Positions 36,165 through 45,879 of a stretch of 64,000 bases of DNA are shown one piece after another (position 1 is the first letter of the stretch; each line of letters starts with the position of its first letter). The stretch spans positions 1-64,000 of the forward strand of contig NZ_QLLN01000004.1 in NCBI RefSeq assembly GCF_003259375.1. The letters are read 5' to 3'. The position numbers were made by a program, and so were the translations under genes. The notes under the pieces were generated by a model that did not search any database, had not been told where the DNA came from, and was given only the letters and a program-made list of their open reading frames with translations. Source of the stretch: Arenibacter echinorum. GTDB lineage: Bacteria > Bacteroidota > Bacteroidia > Flavobacteriales > Flavobacteriaceae.

Positions 36165-38459
36165 TTATTTTTGCGTTTTTGCCAATTTTCTCTTCTCCCT
36201 TTCTTGGGCGTCAATAACGGCCACGGCAGTCATATTGACCATTTCGTCCACACTGGCCCCCAACTGAAGAATGTGTACGGAACGTCTTAAACCTACCATG
36301 ATAGGACCAATGGAATCTGCCTGGTTCAATTCCTTCAATAACTTATATGTTATGTTGGCCGACTCCAAATTTGGAAATATAAGTGTATTTACTTTTTTAC
36401 CGGCCAATTTGGAAAAGGGAAATTTACCCTGGTGCAATTCTTTGTTCAAAGCAAAATCGATTTGCAACTCTCCATCCACTACCAATTCCGGGTTGGTAGC
36501 ATGCAATATTTTTACAGCTTCCTTTACTTTGGTAGCCCGTGGATGGGTTGAAGACCCAAAATTGGCATAGGACAACAAGGCCATAACAGGACTAAAACCA
36601 AAGGTGGTAGCCACATTTGCCGTCATTTTTGCAATTTCGGCAATTTCCTCTGCATTGGGATCTATATTGATAGAGGTATCCGCCAAAAATAACGGTCCCC
36701 TTTCGGTGATCATAATGTTAACAGTAGACACCTTTTTAACGTTTGCAGCCCTTCCTATTACCTCGAATACCGGCTTTACTACAGTTGGGTATGCCCTGGA
36801 ATATCCGGAAATCATACCATCCGCATCGCCCTCCAAAACCATCATTGCTGCAAAATAATTTCGTTCCTTCATCTTTGCACGGGCACCGAACAGACTTACC
36901 CCACTACGCTGCCTATTTTCAAAATATTTGGCAGCATAATGGTTTCTTTTATCATTGGCTTCATCGGCATGGGAATCTATAACTAGAATATCGGCGTCGA
37001 ATTCCAGTTCCTTCATCAATTCCGAAATAACTACTTTATTCCCCAATAAAATTGGTGTTGCCAACCCTTCCTCATATGCAATTTGGGCTGCTTTTAGTAC
37101 ATCCAAATGATCTGCCTCTGCGTAAACAATTTTTTTAGGGTTCATTCTTGCACGATCGTGTAGCAAACGAACTATTTTATTATCGTTCCCAGAGCGCTGC
37201 AATAATTCCTCCCTATATTTATCCCAATCATCAATTGGCATTTTGGCCACACCACTTTCCATGGCCGCCTTTGCAACGGCAGGTGGAATTTCAGAAATCA
37301 ATCTGGGATCAAAGGGTTTTGGAATTATATAATCCCGCCCAAAGGTCAACCTGGTTTGTCCGTAGGCAATATTCACCTGTTCCGGAACTGGCTCTTTGGT
37401 AAGCTCGGCCAAAGCCTTCACGGCAGCCATTTTCATAGCTTCATTTATCTTGGTGGCCCTGACATCCAATGCCCCTCTGAAAATAAACGGAAATCCCAAG
37501 ACGTTGTTCACCTGGTTAGGATGGTCGGACCTACCTGTTGCCATGATGATATCCTTTCTGGTTTTTATGGCCAGGTTATAATCTATTTCCGGATCTGGAT
37601 TGGCCATAGCAAACACTATGGGATCCTTTGCCATGGATAATAGCATTTCCGCAGAAACGATATCTTTTACGGAAAGGCCGATAAAGACATCGGCGTCTTT
37701 CATGGCCTCTTCCAAAGTGTCAATTTTTCTATCCGTGGCAAACTCCAATTTTTCTGCCGATAGGGTATCGCGATCACTACGAATCACCCCTTTGCTATCC
37801 AACATTACTATATTTTTGTCACTTGCCCCAAATGCCTTGTACAAGCGGGTGCAGGAAACAGCAGCAGCACCTGCTCCACTTATCACAATACGAACATCAC
37901 TTATTTTTTTCTTGGTAATTACCAAAGCGTTCAATAGGGCAGCGGCTGAAATAATAGCCGTTCCGTGTTGATCGTCGTGCATTACCGGAATATCCAATTC
38001 CTCCTTTAGTCGTCTTTCAATTTCAAAAGCTTCAGGAGCCTTTATATCCTCTAAATTTATACCTCCGAAAGTTGGAGCTATTATCTTAACTGTTTCTATA
38101 AATTTTTCAACATCGGTGGTATCCAATTCAATATCGATTCCGTCAATGTCAGCAAAAATCTTGAACAACAAGCATTTTCCTTCCATCACTGGCTTGGAAG
38201 CCTCCGGACCAATATTCCCCAATCCTAAGACTGCGGTTCCGTTGGATATTACCGCCACTATATTTCCCTTGGCCGTATACTTATATACATTGTCCTTATC
38301 CTTTGCAATTTCCAGACAGGGCTCTGCCACTCCAGGAGAATATGCAAGACCTAAATCCCTTTGAGTAGCATAGGGTTTTGTAGGCACTATTTTTATTTTC
38401 CCCGGTTGAGGTTTGGCATGATATACTAATGCTTCCCTTCTGGTCTTTTGCTTGCTCAT
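36165..38459 (-). CDS. maeB: NADP-dependent malic enzyme with phosphotransacetylase domain (MaeB)
   Basis: This 764-residue protein is a standard MaeB fusion. The N-terminal malic enzyme half (about 1-430) has YSPGVAEPCLEI, MHDDQHGTAIISAAALLNA and the Rossmann motif ISGAGAAAVSC. The C-terminal half (about 435-764) resembles phosphate acetyltransferase, which in MaeB enzymes mainly regulates activity by acetyl-CoA. It decarboxylates malate to pyruvate and makes NADPH. It has its own promoter box and may read through to ruvA-sprA. Confidence 0.95.
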   Translation of the reverse strand: MSKQKTRREALVYHAKPQPGKIKIVPTKPYATQRDLGLAYSPGVAEPCLEIAKDKDNVYKYTAKGNIVAVISNGTAVLGLGNIGPEASKPVMEGKCLLFKIFADIDGIDIELDTTDVEKFIETVKIIAPTFGGINLEDIKAPEAFEIERRLKEELDIPVMHDDQHGTAIISAAALLNALVITKKKISDVRIVISGAGAAAVSCTRLYKAFGASDKNIVMLDSKGVIRSDRDTLSAEKLEFATDRKIDTLEEAMKDADVFIGLSVKDIVSAEMLLSMAKDPIVFAMANPDPEIDYNLAIKTRKDIIMATGRSDHPNQVNNVLGFPFIFRGALDVRATKINEAMKMAAVKALAELTKEPVPEQVNIAYGQTRLTFGRDYIIPKPFDPRLISEIPPAVAKAAMESGVAKMPIDDWDKYREELLQRSGNDNKIVRLLHDRARMNPKKIVYAEADHLDVLKAAQIAYEEGLATPILLGNKVVISELMKELEFDADILVIDSHADEANDKRNHYAAKYFENRQRSGVSLFGARAKMKERNYFAAMMVLEGDADGMISGYSRAYPTVVKPVFEVIGRAANVKKVSTVNIMITERGPLFLADTSINIDPNAEEIAEIAKMTANVATTFGFSPVMALLSYANFGSSTHPRATKVKEAVKILHATNPELVVDGELQIDFALNKELHQGKFPFSKLAGKKVNTLIFPNLESANITYKLLKELNQADSIGPIMVGLRRSVHILQLGASVDEMVNMTAVAVIDAQEREKRKLAKTQK

Positions 38460-38478
38460 ATATTCTATATTAAAAAAA

Positions 38479-38486
38479 CAAAGTTA
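38479..38486 (-). promoter_or_regulatory. -7 box for maeB
   Basis: The minus strand reads TAACTTTG, matching TAnnTTTG, 20 bp upstream of the maeB ATG. No clear TTG at -33. Confidence 0.45.
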
Positions 38487-38635
38487 ACAGTATTCTTTAA
38501 ATAATAGGATTTAAAACGTAATCACGCTAGATTTAAAATACAACGATTCAATTAATTTTTTAAAAAAAACCATTGCCTATTTCCAACAATTTAAAACCGT
38601 TACCGAAATTACTCAAAGACAGTAAACTTAGCAAA

Positions 38636-38695
38636 TCGCCCCTTCCCCTAAGCGGGACAGGCTTTCCCAAGAAGGGGGCTAGTTTCGCAAAGCGA
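38636..38695. repeat. Divergent GC-rich palindromic element
   Basis: This 60-bp stretch has the same make-up as the two sharper elements at 38847-38874 and 39043-39069: on the minus strand a CGAAACTAG lead, CCCCCTTCTTGGG, then CTTAGGGGAAGGGGCG. It is longer by an internal CCTGTCCCG-type stretch. It stands out from the AT-rich surroundings and looks like a diverged relative of the same intergenic repeat family. Confidence 0.5.
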
Positions 38696-38725
38696 TATTA
38701 ATCCAGTCACTATTACACCCCAGTA

Positions 38726-38899
38726 TTACATCAAAAAATCAACATTCCTCTTTAAACCGGAAAATTAGGTGCGTTTTACGGCAGACTTCTGGAACACCTT
38801 CTTAAAGACATCCTCCGTAATTTCCTCCAATTCCTTTTTGGTCGACCTCCCCTGACCCCTCCCAAGGAGGGGGGTAAGTTCCGATAACGATAATGGGTC
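38726..38899 (-). pseudogene. Decayed copy 1 of the queG 3' end with inserted palindrome
   Basis: On the minus strand this 174-bp unit translates in frame to a QueG-like tail: [18 protein letters not shown] then QKSAVKRT, a stop codon replacing Lys, and FSGLKRNVDFLM. In front of the tail lies an insert that reads [11 protein letters not shown], encoded by a GC-rich palindrome (38847-38874). It has no start codon. It is about 196 bp from copy 2 and clearly non-functional as a protein. Confidence 0.8.
38847..38874. repeat. GC-rich palindromic element, copy 1
   Basis: CTCCCCTGACCCCTCCCAAG is followed by GAGGGGGG, so CCCCTCC and GGAGGGG can pair around CCAA. The element is absent from the intact queG gene and interrupts its decayed copies. 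It resembles the short GC-rich intergenic palindromes scattered in Bacteroidetes genomes; that link is from memory and untested. Confidence 0.6.
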
Positions 38900-38921
38900 C
38901 TAAAAAAATTGAACTTCCGTC

Positions 38922-39095
38922 CTACTTCAAAAACTCAATGTTTCGTTTTAAAGTGGAGAATTTGGTGCGCTTTACGGCAGACTTCCGGAACACCTTCTTA
39001 AAGACATCCTCCGTAATTTCCTCCCATTCCTTTTTGGTCGACCTCCCCTGACCCCTCCCAAGGAGGGGGATAAGTTCCGATAACGATAATGGGTC
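38922..39095 (-). pseudogene. Copy 2 of the queG 3' end with inserted palindrome
   Basis: This unit stays open for 58 codons on the minus strand without an ATG. It reads DPLSLSEL, the insert [11 protein letters not shown], then [16 protein letters not shown] and [21 protein letters not shown], ending at a TAG. Against the intact gene it has about seven silent changes and only a few replacements (two Asp/Glu, Gln/Arg, Gly/Thr). It and its flank repeat with a 195-196 bp period (stops at 38726, 38922, 39117). Confidence 0.8.
39043..39069. repeat. GC-rich palindromic element, copy 2
   Basis: Nearly identical to the element at 38847-38874 (one g/a difference at the right end). It is followed by the same AAGTTCCGATAACGATAATG stretch in both units. 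The whole 38460-39116 gap contains no intact gene. Confidence 0.6.
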
Positions 39096-39116
39096 CTAAA
39101 AAAATAAACTTCCGTC

Positions 39117-40037
39117 CTACTTCAAAAACTCAATGTTTCGTTTTAAACCGGAAAATTTAGTTCGTTTTACGGCAGACTTCTGGAACACCTTCTTAAAAAC
39201 ATCTTCTGTAATTTCGTCCCAATCCTTTTTGGTCATGGACAGTAATTCGGGATTAGGGTTAAATAAGGGTTCGCGATGGGGTTTGGAAAAGCGGTTCCAA
39301 GGGCATACATCCTGGCATACATCACAGCCAAACATCCAATCATCCATTTTACCCTTAAAGTCTGTAGGAATTTCATTCTTTAATTCGATAGTAAGGTAAG
39401 AAATACACTTGCTACCGTCTACCACATAGGGTTCTATAATGGCCTGCGTGGGACAAGCGTCGATACAGGCAGTGCAGGTACCGCAATGATCGGTTACCCT
39501 ATGGTCATACTCCAGTTCCAAGTCCACGATAAGTTCGGCTATAAAATAAAAAGATCCTACTTGTTGCGTCAATAGATTACTGTGTTTCCCAATCCAGCCC
39601 AATCCGCTTTTTGCGGCCCATGCCTTATCCAGGACAGGGGCGGAATCCACAAAAGCCCTGCCGCTCACCTCTCCAATCTCTTCCGAAATAAAATTTTGAA
39701 GTTCCTTTAGTTTGGATTTAATGACATGGTGGTAATCCTGCCCATAGGCATATTTTGATATCTTGAAGGTGTTTTCGTTTTGACTTTCCTCAGGAAAGTA
39801 ATTAAGCAGAAGGGAAATTACCGATTTAGAACCTTCTACCAATTTAGTGGGGTCCAAACGCATATCGAAATGATTTTCCATATAGCCCATTTCCCCATGC
39901 ATGTTCTTATTGAGCCAATTTTCCAACCTGGGGGCCTCCTCCTCCAAAAATTCGGCCTTGGAAATACCGCACGACAAAAACCCGAGGCGTTTGGCTTGAG
40001 TTTTTATAAGTTGGGTATGTTTATGCGTGTTCTTCAA
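39117..40037 (-). CDS. queG: Epoxyqueuosine reductase QueG
   Basis: This enzyme performs the last step of queuosine biosynthesis, reducing epoxyqueuosine in tRNA, with cobalamin and two 4Fe-4S clusters. The cluster motifs [16 protein letters not shown] and [13 protein letters not shown] are present, as is the N-terminal [15 protein letters not shown] block. I place the start at the TTG at 40037 (about 306 residues, just after the P450 stop); an ATG at 40070 would overlap the P450 by 29 bp and add unrelated residues. The 3' end has been duplicated in the downstream gap. Confidence 0.9.
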   Translation of the reverse strand: MKNTHKHTQLIKTQAKRLGFLSCGISKAEFLEEEAPRLENWLNKNMHGEMGYMENHFDMRLDPTKLVEGSKSVISLLLNYFPEESQNENTFKISKYAYGQDYHHVIKSKLKELQNFISEEIGEVSGRAFVDSAPVLDKAWAAKSGLGWIGKHSNLLTQQVGSFYFIAELIVDLELEYDHRVTDHCGTCTACIDACPTQAIIEPYVVDGSKCISYLTIELKNEIPTDFKGKMDDWMFGCDVCQDVCPWNRFSKPHREPLFNPNPELLSMTKKDWDEITEDVFKKVFQKSAVKRTKFSGLKRNIEFLK

Positions 40038-40041
40038 AAAA

Positions 40042-41364
40042 TTATCTTTCGGTAAACAGTAAAGGTACACTCTTTGGCTTAAGTGAAATCAAAGGATTGA
40101 TCTCTATGTTTTGCAAAGTGCTGGATATACTATATTTCTTGACAATTTCAGCTATTGCAATGATCATTTCATACATGGCAAAATTGTTGCCCACGCACAT
40201 TCTGGGACCTGCCCCAAATGGATAATAATAGTCCCCAGAATCCTTTTTGTCCGCTTCCTTAAACCTACTGGGGTCAAATTCCAGTGGCATATTCCAAAAA
40301 TGGCTATAGCGGTGCAATTCGTAAATGGACATCAGCACCATGGTGCCCTTTGGGAGCGAAATATCTTCAAAGGTATCATCTTCGATGGCCACCCTATCTA
40401 TTACATAAGCTGGCGGATACAACCTTAGGGCCTCCTCCAGACATTGTTTAACAAATTGAAGCTGCATTACCCCTTGCATCAAATCAGCAGAGCTATCCTC
40501 CAGATTTACCTTGGATACTTCCTCATAAACATGGTTTTGAATTGCCGGGTTTTTGGCCAAAAGAAACAGGGTGAAACTAAGTGCGTTGGCCGTGGTTTCA
40601 TGACCTGCTATAAAAAGAATCATCACTTCATCCAACAGTTGCCCGTCTGGCATTGGGGAGCCATCCTCATATCGTGCCCTAAGAAGCATATCCAACAAAT
40701 CATCTTTTTCCAATCCAGATCTCCTCCGCTCGTCAACAATATCCAGAAGCAGCCTCTTGCCTTCCGCGGACATTTTCAAGTGCTTATCAATTTTACCACT
40801 GAGCCTATACCACCATTTTAGATATGGTTGCCTCATTTCTTTAATCAACATGCGCTGATTGGCCTCGGTAATATGTTGGAGTCGCGACATCCTTTCGCGA
40901 ATATCCGAACTACTAAAAAGGGATTTGGCAACAACCTGAAATGCTAGATCGCCCATGAGCGGAAAAACGTCCTGCTCCTTACCAGGTTCTATTCGTTCCA
41001 GTTCCAGCAATATGGCCTCCCTCATGACCCCCATTAAATTTTGGAGTTTTTTCTTATGAAAAGCGGGCTGCACCATTCTTCTATGTGTGCGCCAATGCTC
41101 ACCACTGGAAGTTAAAATACCATGACCTATATACTTGGCCAAATCCACTGTTTGCAGAGGGGATTTTTCGTATTTCCTATGCTGTTTCTGAAGTATGTGC
41201 TTTATTAGGCCGGGGCTTCTGGTAAAAAGAACTATTTCCTTGGAACTTAATTGTACTTTAAAACAATCACCGTATGCCTCAAAATTTTCATGATGAAAAG
41301 GCAAGGGATTTTTTAGGATTCTCCTAGCATTTTTTAAGACCTGAAATCTTGATACTAACTTCAA
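40042..41364 (-). CDS. Cytochrome P450
   Basis: This 440-residue monooxygenase shows the I-helix motif AGHETTAN, the K-helix EALR (ExxR) and the heme loop [17 protein letters not shown] with the thiolate ligand Cys390. No membrane anchor or reductase domain is fused, so it needs separate redox partners. The substrate is unknown; the sequence looks like the bacterial fatty-acid/terpenoid-hydroxylase side of the family. It lies between ruvB (57 bp upstream) and queG (TTG start about 5 bp beyond the stop), probably in one transcript. Confidence 0.92.
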   Translation of the reverse strand: MKLVSRFQVLKNARRILKNPLPFHHENFEAYGDCFKVQLSSKEIVLFTRSPGLIKHILQKQHRKYEKSPLQTVDLAKYIGHGILTSSGEHWRTHRRMVQPAFHKKKLQNLMGVMREAILLELERIEPGKEQDVFPLMGDLAFQVVAKSLFSSSDIRERMSRLQHITEANQRMLIKEMRQPYLKWWYRLSGKIDKHLKMSAEGKRLLLDIVDERRRSGLEKDDLLDMLLRARYEDGSPMPDGQLLDEVMILFIAGHETTANALSFTLFLLAKNPAIQNHVYEEVSKVNLEDSSADLMQGVMQLQFVKQCLEEALRLYPPAYVIDRVAIEDDTFEDISLPKGTMVLMSIYELHRYSHFWNMPLEFDPSRFKEADKKDSGDYYYPFGAGPRMCVGNNFAMYEMIIAIAEIVKKYSISSTLQNIEINPLISLKPKSVPLLFTER

Positions 41365-41420
41365 ATTGATTATTTAAAAGAGTGGTTTCTTGTAGCATAA
41401 AACCTTGGCATATGACAACA

Positions 41421-42443
41421 TCAAAAAAGTCCACCCTGAATATTGCCCTTAATCCTCCCCAAATGCCTGTAGGCCAATTCCGTAACCTCCCTACCCCTGG
41501 GGGTCCTCATAATAAATCCTTGCTGGATCAAGAAAGGTTCATAAACCTCCTCTATGGTTTCTGCACTTTCAGAGACGGCAGTAGCCAAAGTGCTTATCCC
41601 CACAGGGCCACCTTTAAACTTGTCTATAATAGTTGTCAATATCTTATTATCCATTTCATCCAATCCGTGGGCATCCACATTCAGAGCCTTCAATCCAAAC
41701 TGTGAAATTTCTATATCGATCTTTCCATTCCCTTTTATTTGGGCAAAATCCCGGACCCGCCTTAATAAGGCATTGCATATTCTAGGAGTACCCCTGCTTC
41801 TACCAGCTATTTCAATGGCGGCCTGTTGGGTGATCGGAGTCTTTAATATTTCGGCGCTACGCTCTACTATGGTAGAAAGAAGTTCCGTGGAATAGTACTG
41901 TAATCTGCTTTGAATCCCAAAACGGGCCCTCATGGGAGCCGTTAACAAACCAGAGCGGGTTGTGGCTCCGATCAAGGTAAAGGGGTTTAAATTGATCTGC
42001 ACCGAACGGGCATTGGGCCCCGATTCAATCATAATATCTATCTTATAATCCTCCATGGCAGAATATAAATATTCCTCCACTATAGGACTTAATCTGTGGA
42101 TCTCATCAATAAACAGCACATCCCTTTCGTCCAGGTTGGTCAGAAGGCCCGCCAAGTCCCCTGGTTTATCCAATACAGGGCCCGAAGTCATTTTAATACC
42201 TACCCCCAATTCATTGGCCAGGATATGGGCCAAAGTAGTTTTACCAAGACCTGGAGGGCCATGGAACAAAGTGTGGTCCAGGGCTTCGCCCCTTAAATTA
42301 GCTGCCTGAACAAATATCTTAAGGTTTTCCAATACTTGTTCCTGCCCGGTAAAATCATCAAAGGAAATAGGGCGCAAGGCCCTTTCAATATCGAATTCCT
42401 CGTTAGAAAAATTACTGGCTGTGGGATCTAGGTTCTCATTCAT
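41421..42443 (-). CDS. ruvB: Holliday junction branch migration ATPase RuvB
   Basis: This 340-residue AAA+ motor drives branch migration with RuvA. It shows [12 protein letters not shown], Walker [12 protein letters not shown], Walker [10 protein letters not shown], sensor 1 GATTRSG, and the winged-helix C-terminus with [15 protein letters not shown] chose the ATG at 42443 ([10 protein letters not shown]). The frame continues upstream to 42518, but that extension overlaps the -7 box at 42451-42458 and is not family sequence. Confidence 0.96.
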   Translation of the reverse strand: MNENLDPTASNFSNEEFDIERALRPISFDDFTGQEQVLENLKIFVQAANLRGEALDHTLFHGPPGLGKTTLAHILANELGVGIKMTSGPVLDKPGDLAGLLTNLDERDVLFIDEIHRLSPIVEEYLYSAMEDYKIDIMIESGPNARSVQINLNPFTLIGATTRSGLLTAPMRARFGIQSRLQYYSTELLSTIVERSAEILKTPITQQAAIEIAGRSRGTPRICNALLRRVRDFAQIKGNGKIDIEISQFGLKALNVDAHGLDEMDNKILTTIIDKFKGGPVGISTLATAVSESAETIEEVYEPFLIQQGFIMRTPRGREVTELAYRHLGRIKGNIQGGLF

Positions 42444-42450
42444 ACTCCAA

Positions 42451-42458
42451 CAAAGATA
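42451..42458 (-). promoter_or_regulatory. -7 box upstream of ruvB that supports the short start
   Basis: The minus strand reads TATCTTTG. Transcription would begin only a few bases before the ATG at 42443, giving a leaderless or nearly leaderless message. No -33 TTG is evident. Confidence 0.45.
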
Positions 42459-42594
42459 ATGGAAATTAGGATAGTTTTTTAAGGAAACCGTACATAAGGG
42501 CCACACTATTATAACCACTTAGGAACAATCCCAAAATTTTCCTAATCCTGTCTGATAGATAGAAATTAAAATAAAAATAATGTAAATTCATATT

Positions 42595-44859
42595 ATGATA
42601 AAGACAACATATCCACCCAGTATTCTACAGTACATACCTTTCTTTTTTGTTATTTGGTCCGATGATCTTTTGACCCTTTCAGAGATTGCCGTTGTAAAAA
42701 AAATAATCGACGAGGACCAAAACCTTTCTAAAAAAGACAGGGAAACCCTGAATAGTTGGCTCAACACAGCGCAGCCACCTTTGGATACGGAAATAAAATC
42801 CTGGCAACGGGCCATTTCCAATTCCGGCATCAAATTGGTAGAAAGCGACAACCATCCTTTAACTTCTTTTAGCAAGAAATTGATATCACAAAACGGTTCG
42901 GAGCATATTTTCAATGAGAATTTATCGGCCATTGAAATAAACCTAGGGATACAACCCAACCATTACCACCATTTGTTCGAAGTGGAAGTTGTTTTGGAAA
43001 AAACGTCGCATTTCTACGACCCTAAGGAAATTGACCAAATATTCAAAGGTACTTACCACCGTGAAATAGATGAATTTAGGGATGCCCTAAGCGCTTCCAT
43101 TTTTTCTTGGGAAATAATTCAGAACAAGGAGGAATTTAGAAAAAAAGTACTGTCCCAAGTGCAATATTTGGCCAAGACAGGATATGGTGCCATGGCATAC
43201 CCCGAAGCTTACGGGGGAACAGGCAATATGTCTTTGTATGCCACCATTTTTGAAAATCTGATGTATGTGGACGGAAGCCTCACTGTGAAATTTGGGGTGC
43301 AATTTGGGCTTTTTGGCGGCAGCATACAGAAGCTGGGAACCAAAAAACACCATGACCGCTATTTAACCGCTATTGGGGAAGCCAAATTACTTGGATGTTT
43401 CGCCATGACCGAAACGGGTCACGGATCCAATGTAAGGGGTATAAAAACAACCGCTACCTACAACAAGGAACAGGACAACATTACCATTCATACCCCGGGA
43501 AAGAACGACAACAAGGAATATATAGGAAATGCACTGCACGGTACAATGGCCTCGGTATTTGCCCAACTGATCGTTGATGGCAAAAATCACGGTGTACATG
43601 CCATTTTAGTGCCATTAAGGGATAGTGAAAATCGTCTTATGCCGGGCGTGCGTATCGAAGATAATGGCTACAAATTAGGGCTCAACGGGGTAGACAATGG
43701 TAAAATTTGGTTTGACCAAGTTAAGGTACCACGGGAGAATCTTTTAAATAAATACGGGGATATTAAATCTGATGGCACCTATTACTCCGACATAAAAAAC
43801 CCAAATAAGCGCTTTTTTACCATGCTCGGCACTTTGGTCGGAGGGCGGATTTGCGTGGCCAAAGGAGCTTTGAGCGGGGCAAAAATGTCCCTTGCCATTG
43901 CAGTGAAATATGCCCTGCAAAGAAGGCAATTCAATGACAACCTAAAAATCCAAGAGGATTTGATCATGGATTACCCATCGCATCAACTGCGGCTTACCCC
44001 CGCCATTGCCAAATGTTACGTATACCAGGTAACCTTGGATTCTTTGATGAAAATCTATAGTGACGACAGTATAACGGATAAACGAAAAATAGAAACCCAG
44101 GTAGCCGGATTAAAGGCAATTATAACCTGGTTCGCGAACGAAACCATTCAGGAATGTCGTGAAGCCTGCGGAGGTAAGGGCTACCTATTGGAAAATAGAA
44201 TTGCCGACCTAAAGGGCGATGTGGATATATTTACCACCTTTGAAGGGGACAACACGGTACTATTACAATTGGCCGCCAAAGGAATTATGTCCGATTTTAA
44301 TACGGAATTCAACAGCGCCGGATTTTCGGCAGTATTTAAACTGTTAGGCACCCAAATCAGCGACAAATTGGTAACTATAAATCCCTTATACGCCAACAAG
44401 GTAGATAAGGAGCATTTATACAATCCTAAGTTCCACCAACATGCCTTTGACTACAGGACTAGAAGGTTAACCTATTCTGCCGCTATGCGCATCAGGGACT
44501 ATATCAAAAAAGGGGTCCCTACATATCAGGCCTTCTTAAAAGTACAAACTCATTTAATAGCCTTGGGAAAAGCCTACAGTTGTGAATTGGCCTATAATAC
44601 CTATTTACAGTTTACAGAAACCATAGAAGACAAGAAGAACCAAGAACTCTTTCAAAAACTTGGATGCCTCTTTGCATTATCCGAAATTAGGGAAGATGCC
44701 TCATGGTATTTGGAACAGGGTTATTTGGGAGGTACCAAATCCAAAGCCATACGACAGCGAGTGGAGCGTTTAAGCACAGAGTTTAGACCGCATATAGAGG
44801 TTTTGGTAGATGGTTTTGGGATTCCGGACCACTGTTTAACAGCGCCGATTAGTCGTTAA
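42595..44859 (+). CDS. Acyl-CoA dehydrogenase/oxidase family protein
   Basis: This 754-residue flavoprotein is longer than a standard 380-residue acyl-CoA dehydrogenase. It has an N-terminal helical extension (about 1-180), the flavin-binding CFAMTETGHGSNVRGIKTTATY segment (about 265-286), and an acyl-CoA oxidase-like C-terminal half with REACGGKGYLLENR and TFEGDNTVLLQLAAKGI. It most resembles peroxisomal-type acyl-CoA oxidases as found in Bacteroidetes, and likely acts in beta-oxidation; whether electrons go to O2 or ETF is not clear. It diverges from ruvB and overlaps the convergent GIN gene by 4 bp. Confidence 0.88.
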   Translation: MIKTTYPPSILQYIPFFFVIWSDDLLTLSEIAVVKKIIDEDQNLSKKDRETLNSWLNTAQPPLDTEIKSWQRAISNSGIKLVESDNHPLTSFSKKLISQNGSEHIFNENLSAIEINLGIQPNHYHHLFEVEVVLEKTSHFYDPKEIDQIFKGTYHREIDEFRDALSASIFSWEIIQNKEEFRKKVLSQVQYLAKTGYGAMAYPEAYGGTGNMSLYATIFENLMYVDGSLTVKFGVQFGLFGGSIQKLGTKKHHDRYLTAIGEAKLLGCFAMTETGHGSNVRGIKTTATYNKEQDNITIHTPGKNDNKEYIGNALHGTMASVFAQLIVDGKNHGVHAILVPLRDSENRLMPGVRIEDNGYKLGLNGVDNGKIWFDQVKVPRENLLNKYGDIKSDGTYYSDIKNPNKRFFTMLGTLVGGRICVAKGALSGAKMSLAIAVKYALQRRQFNDNLKIQEDLIMDYPSHQLRLTPAIAKCYVYQVTLDSLMKIYSDDSITDKRKIETQVAGLKAIITWFANETIQECREACGGKGYLLENRIADLKGDVDIFTTFEGDNTVLLQLAAKGIMSDFNTEFNSAGFSAVFKLLGTQISDKLVTINPLYANKVDKEHLYNPKFHQHAFDYRTRRLTYSAAMRIRDYIKKGVPTYQAFLKVQTHLIALGKAYSCELAYNTYLQFTETIEDKKNQELFQKLGCLFALSEIREDASWYLEQGYLGGTKSKAIRQRVERLSTEFRPHIEVLVDGFGIPDHCLTAPISR

Positions 44860-45701
44860 TTTTTTCGCCGATATAGCTCTGAAGTATCAAGGAATTCCAG
44901 CAGATTAATTTTGCTATCACCATATACATAGGTCTTGGATGACCCTTTGGAATTGAGGTCTACTGTTGCTGTTGACAAGACTTCAGCAGAAGAGCTACCT
45001 TCCAAATTTGCTTCGACCGAATTGGCTTCCAATCTTTTAGCCTTTAGGTCGGAAGCGTCCAATAACAGGAACTGAAAAACATCGGTAAAACCTTCCAAAT
45101 CGGCCTTGGAATTACGTTGCATATCCAAAACGGTATTCTCCATAACCCCAAACAATCTTAAATCCGCCTTTTCTGCCAAGCGAATATTTAAGGTATCACT
45201 ATCTACCTTAAAATTGCCTCTACTATTATCGTTCATTGTTATTTGCATTGCATCGGCATCCACATCTATTTCCACCCTACCGGACCCTCTGGTATTTACC
45301 TCTAGGAACTCGGTAGAAAAACGGTTCTTGGCCACAATATTCCCATCATTGGCATTGATAAGGAACAATTCATTAAAATTAACGGTAATGTTCAGTTTTT
45401 TCTTGGAGGTAACCCTATAATAAGAACTAATGATAAGTGTTTCATTCTCCACCTTAAATTTTAGAATATCGATTAAATTATCGTCAGCTTCTATTATATA
45501 CTCCCCCGATGTGGCGGCCTGTATGTTGATATCCAGATCATCATCCAACTGAATGGCATTAAAAGGCGGCAGGGTCTCCCTCACCTCTATCACATTTCTA
45601 TTGCCTTTAATTTTGGGTTTACGCTGGGAAAAGACCATACAGCCAACCAATAACATGAAAAATAAAAGTATGTGTCTCACTTCTAATGATTTATAATACA
45701 T
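44856..45701 (-). CDS. GIN-domain (DUF2807) putative auto-transporter adhesin-like protein
   Basis: This 281-residue exported protein has an N-terminal hydrophobic segment (about 10-26, with LLVGCMVFSQ that may be a lipobox or an ordinary cleavage site). A right-handed beta-helix follows, with the family entry FNAIQLDDDLDINIQ and repeating V/L-x-A-x-N/D-x-S rungs (about 45-265), as in DUF2807/GIN proteins. Family function is unknown, though it is often near envelope genes in Bacteroidetes. It is downstream of no obvious operon partner. Confidence 0.8.
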   Translation of the reverse strand: MYYKSLEVRHILLFFMLLVGCMVFSQRKPKIKGNRNVIEVRETLPPFNAIQLDDDLDINIQAATSGEYIIEADDNLIDILKFKVENETLIISSYYRVTSKKKLNITVNFNELFLINANDGNIVAKNRFSTEFLEVNTRGSGRVEIDVDADAMQITMNDNSRGNFKVDSDTLNIRLAEKADLRLFGVMENTVLDMQRNSKADLEGFTDVFQFLLLDASDLKAKRLEANSVEANLEGSSSAEVLSTATVDLNSKGSSKTYVYGDSKINLLEFLDTSELYRRKN

Positions 45702-45826
45702 AATAGATCTTTATCTAAAAAAATGCGTTAGCCCCTCGATATTGGATTTCCACAAATTTGCAATTAATTCATATAGCCTGCAACACCCTATGGTTCCACG
45801 GATTTCCTATATGTAAATGGAAGGTA

Positions 45827-45860
45827 CAAAAAAAGTCCATCTTAGGGATGGACTTTTAAA
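45827..45860 (-). terminator. Intrinsic terminator after the ACIII-oxidase operon
   Basis: AAAAGTCCATC (45831-45841) pairs with GATGGACTTTT (45847-45857) across a 5-nt loop; the minus strand continues with seven T residues. It lies about 20 bp past the subunit I stop codon. Confidence 0.9.
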
Positions 45861-45879
45861 ATTTGTTGATTTCCAATCG

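Noticed and set aside
38922-39095. The in-frame queG-like tail as a small protein gene
   Set aside because: No start codon, no upstream promoter and a sister copy with an internal stop; treated as a pseudogene fragment.
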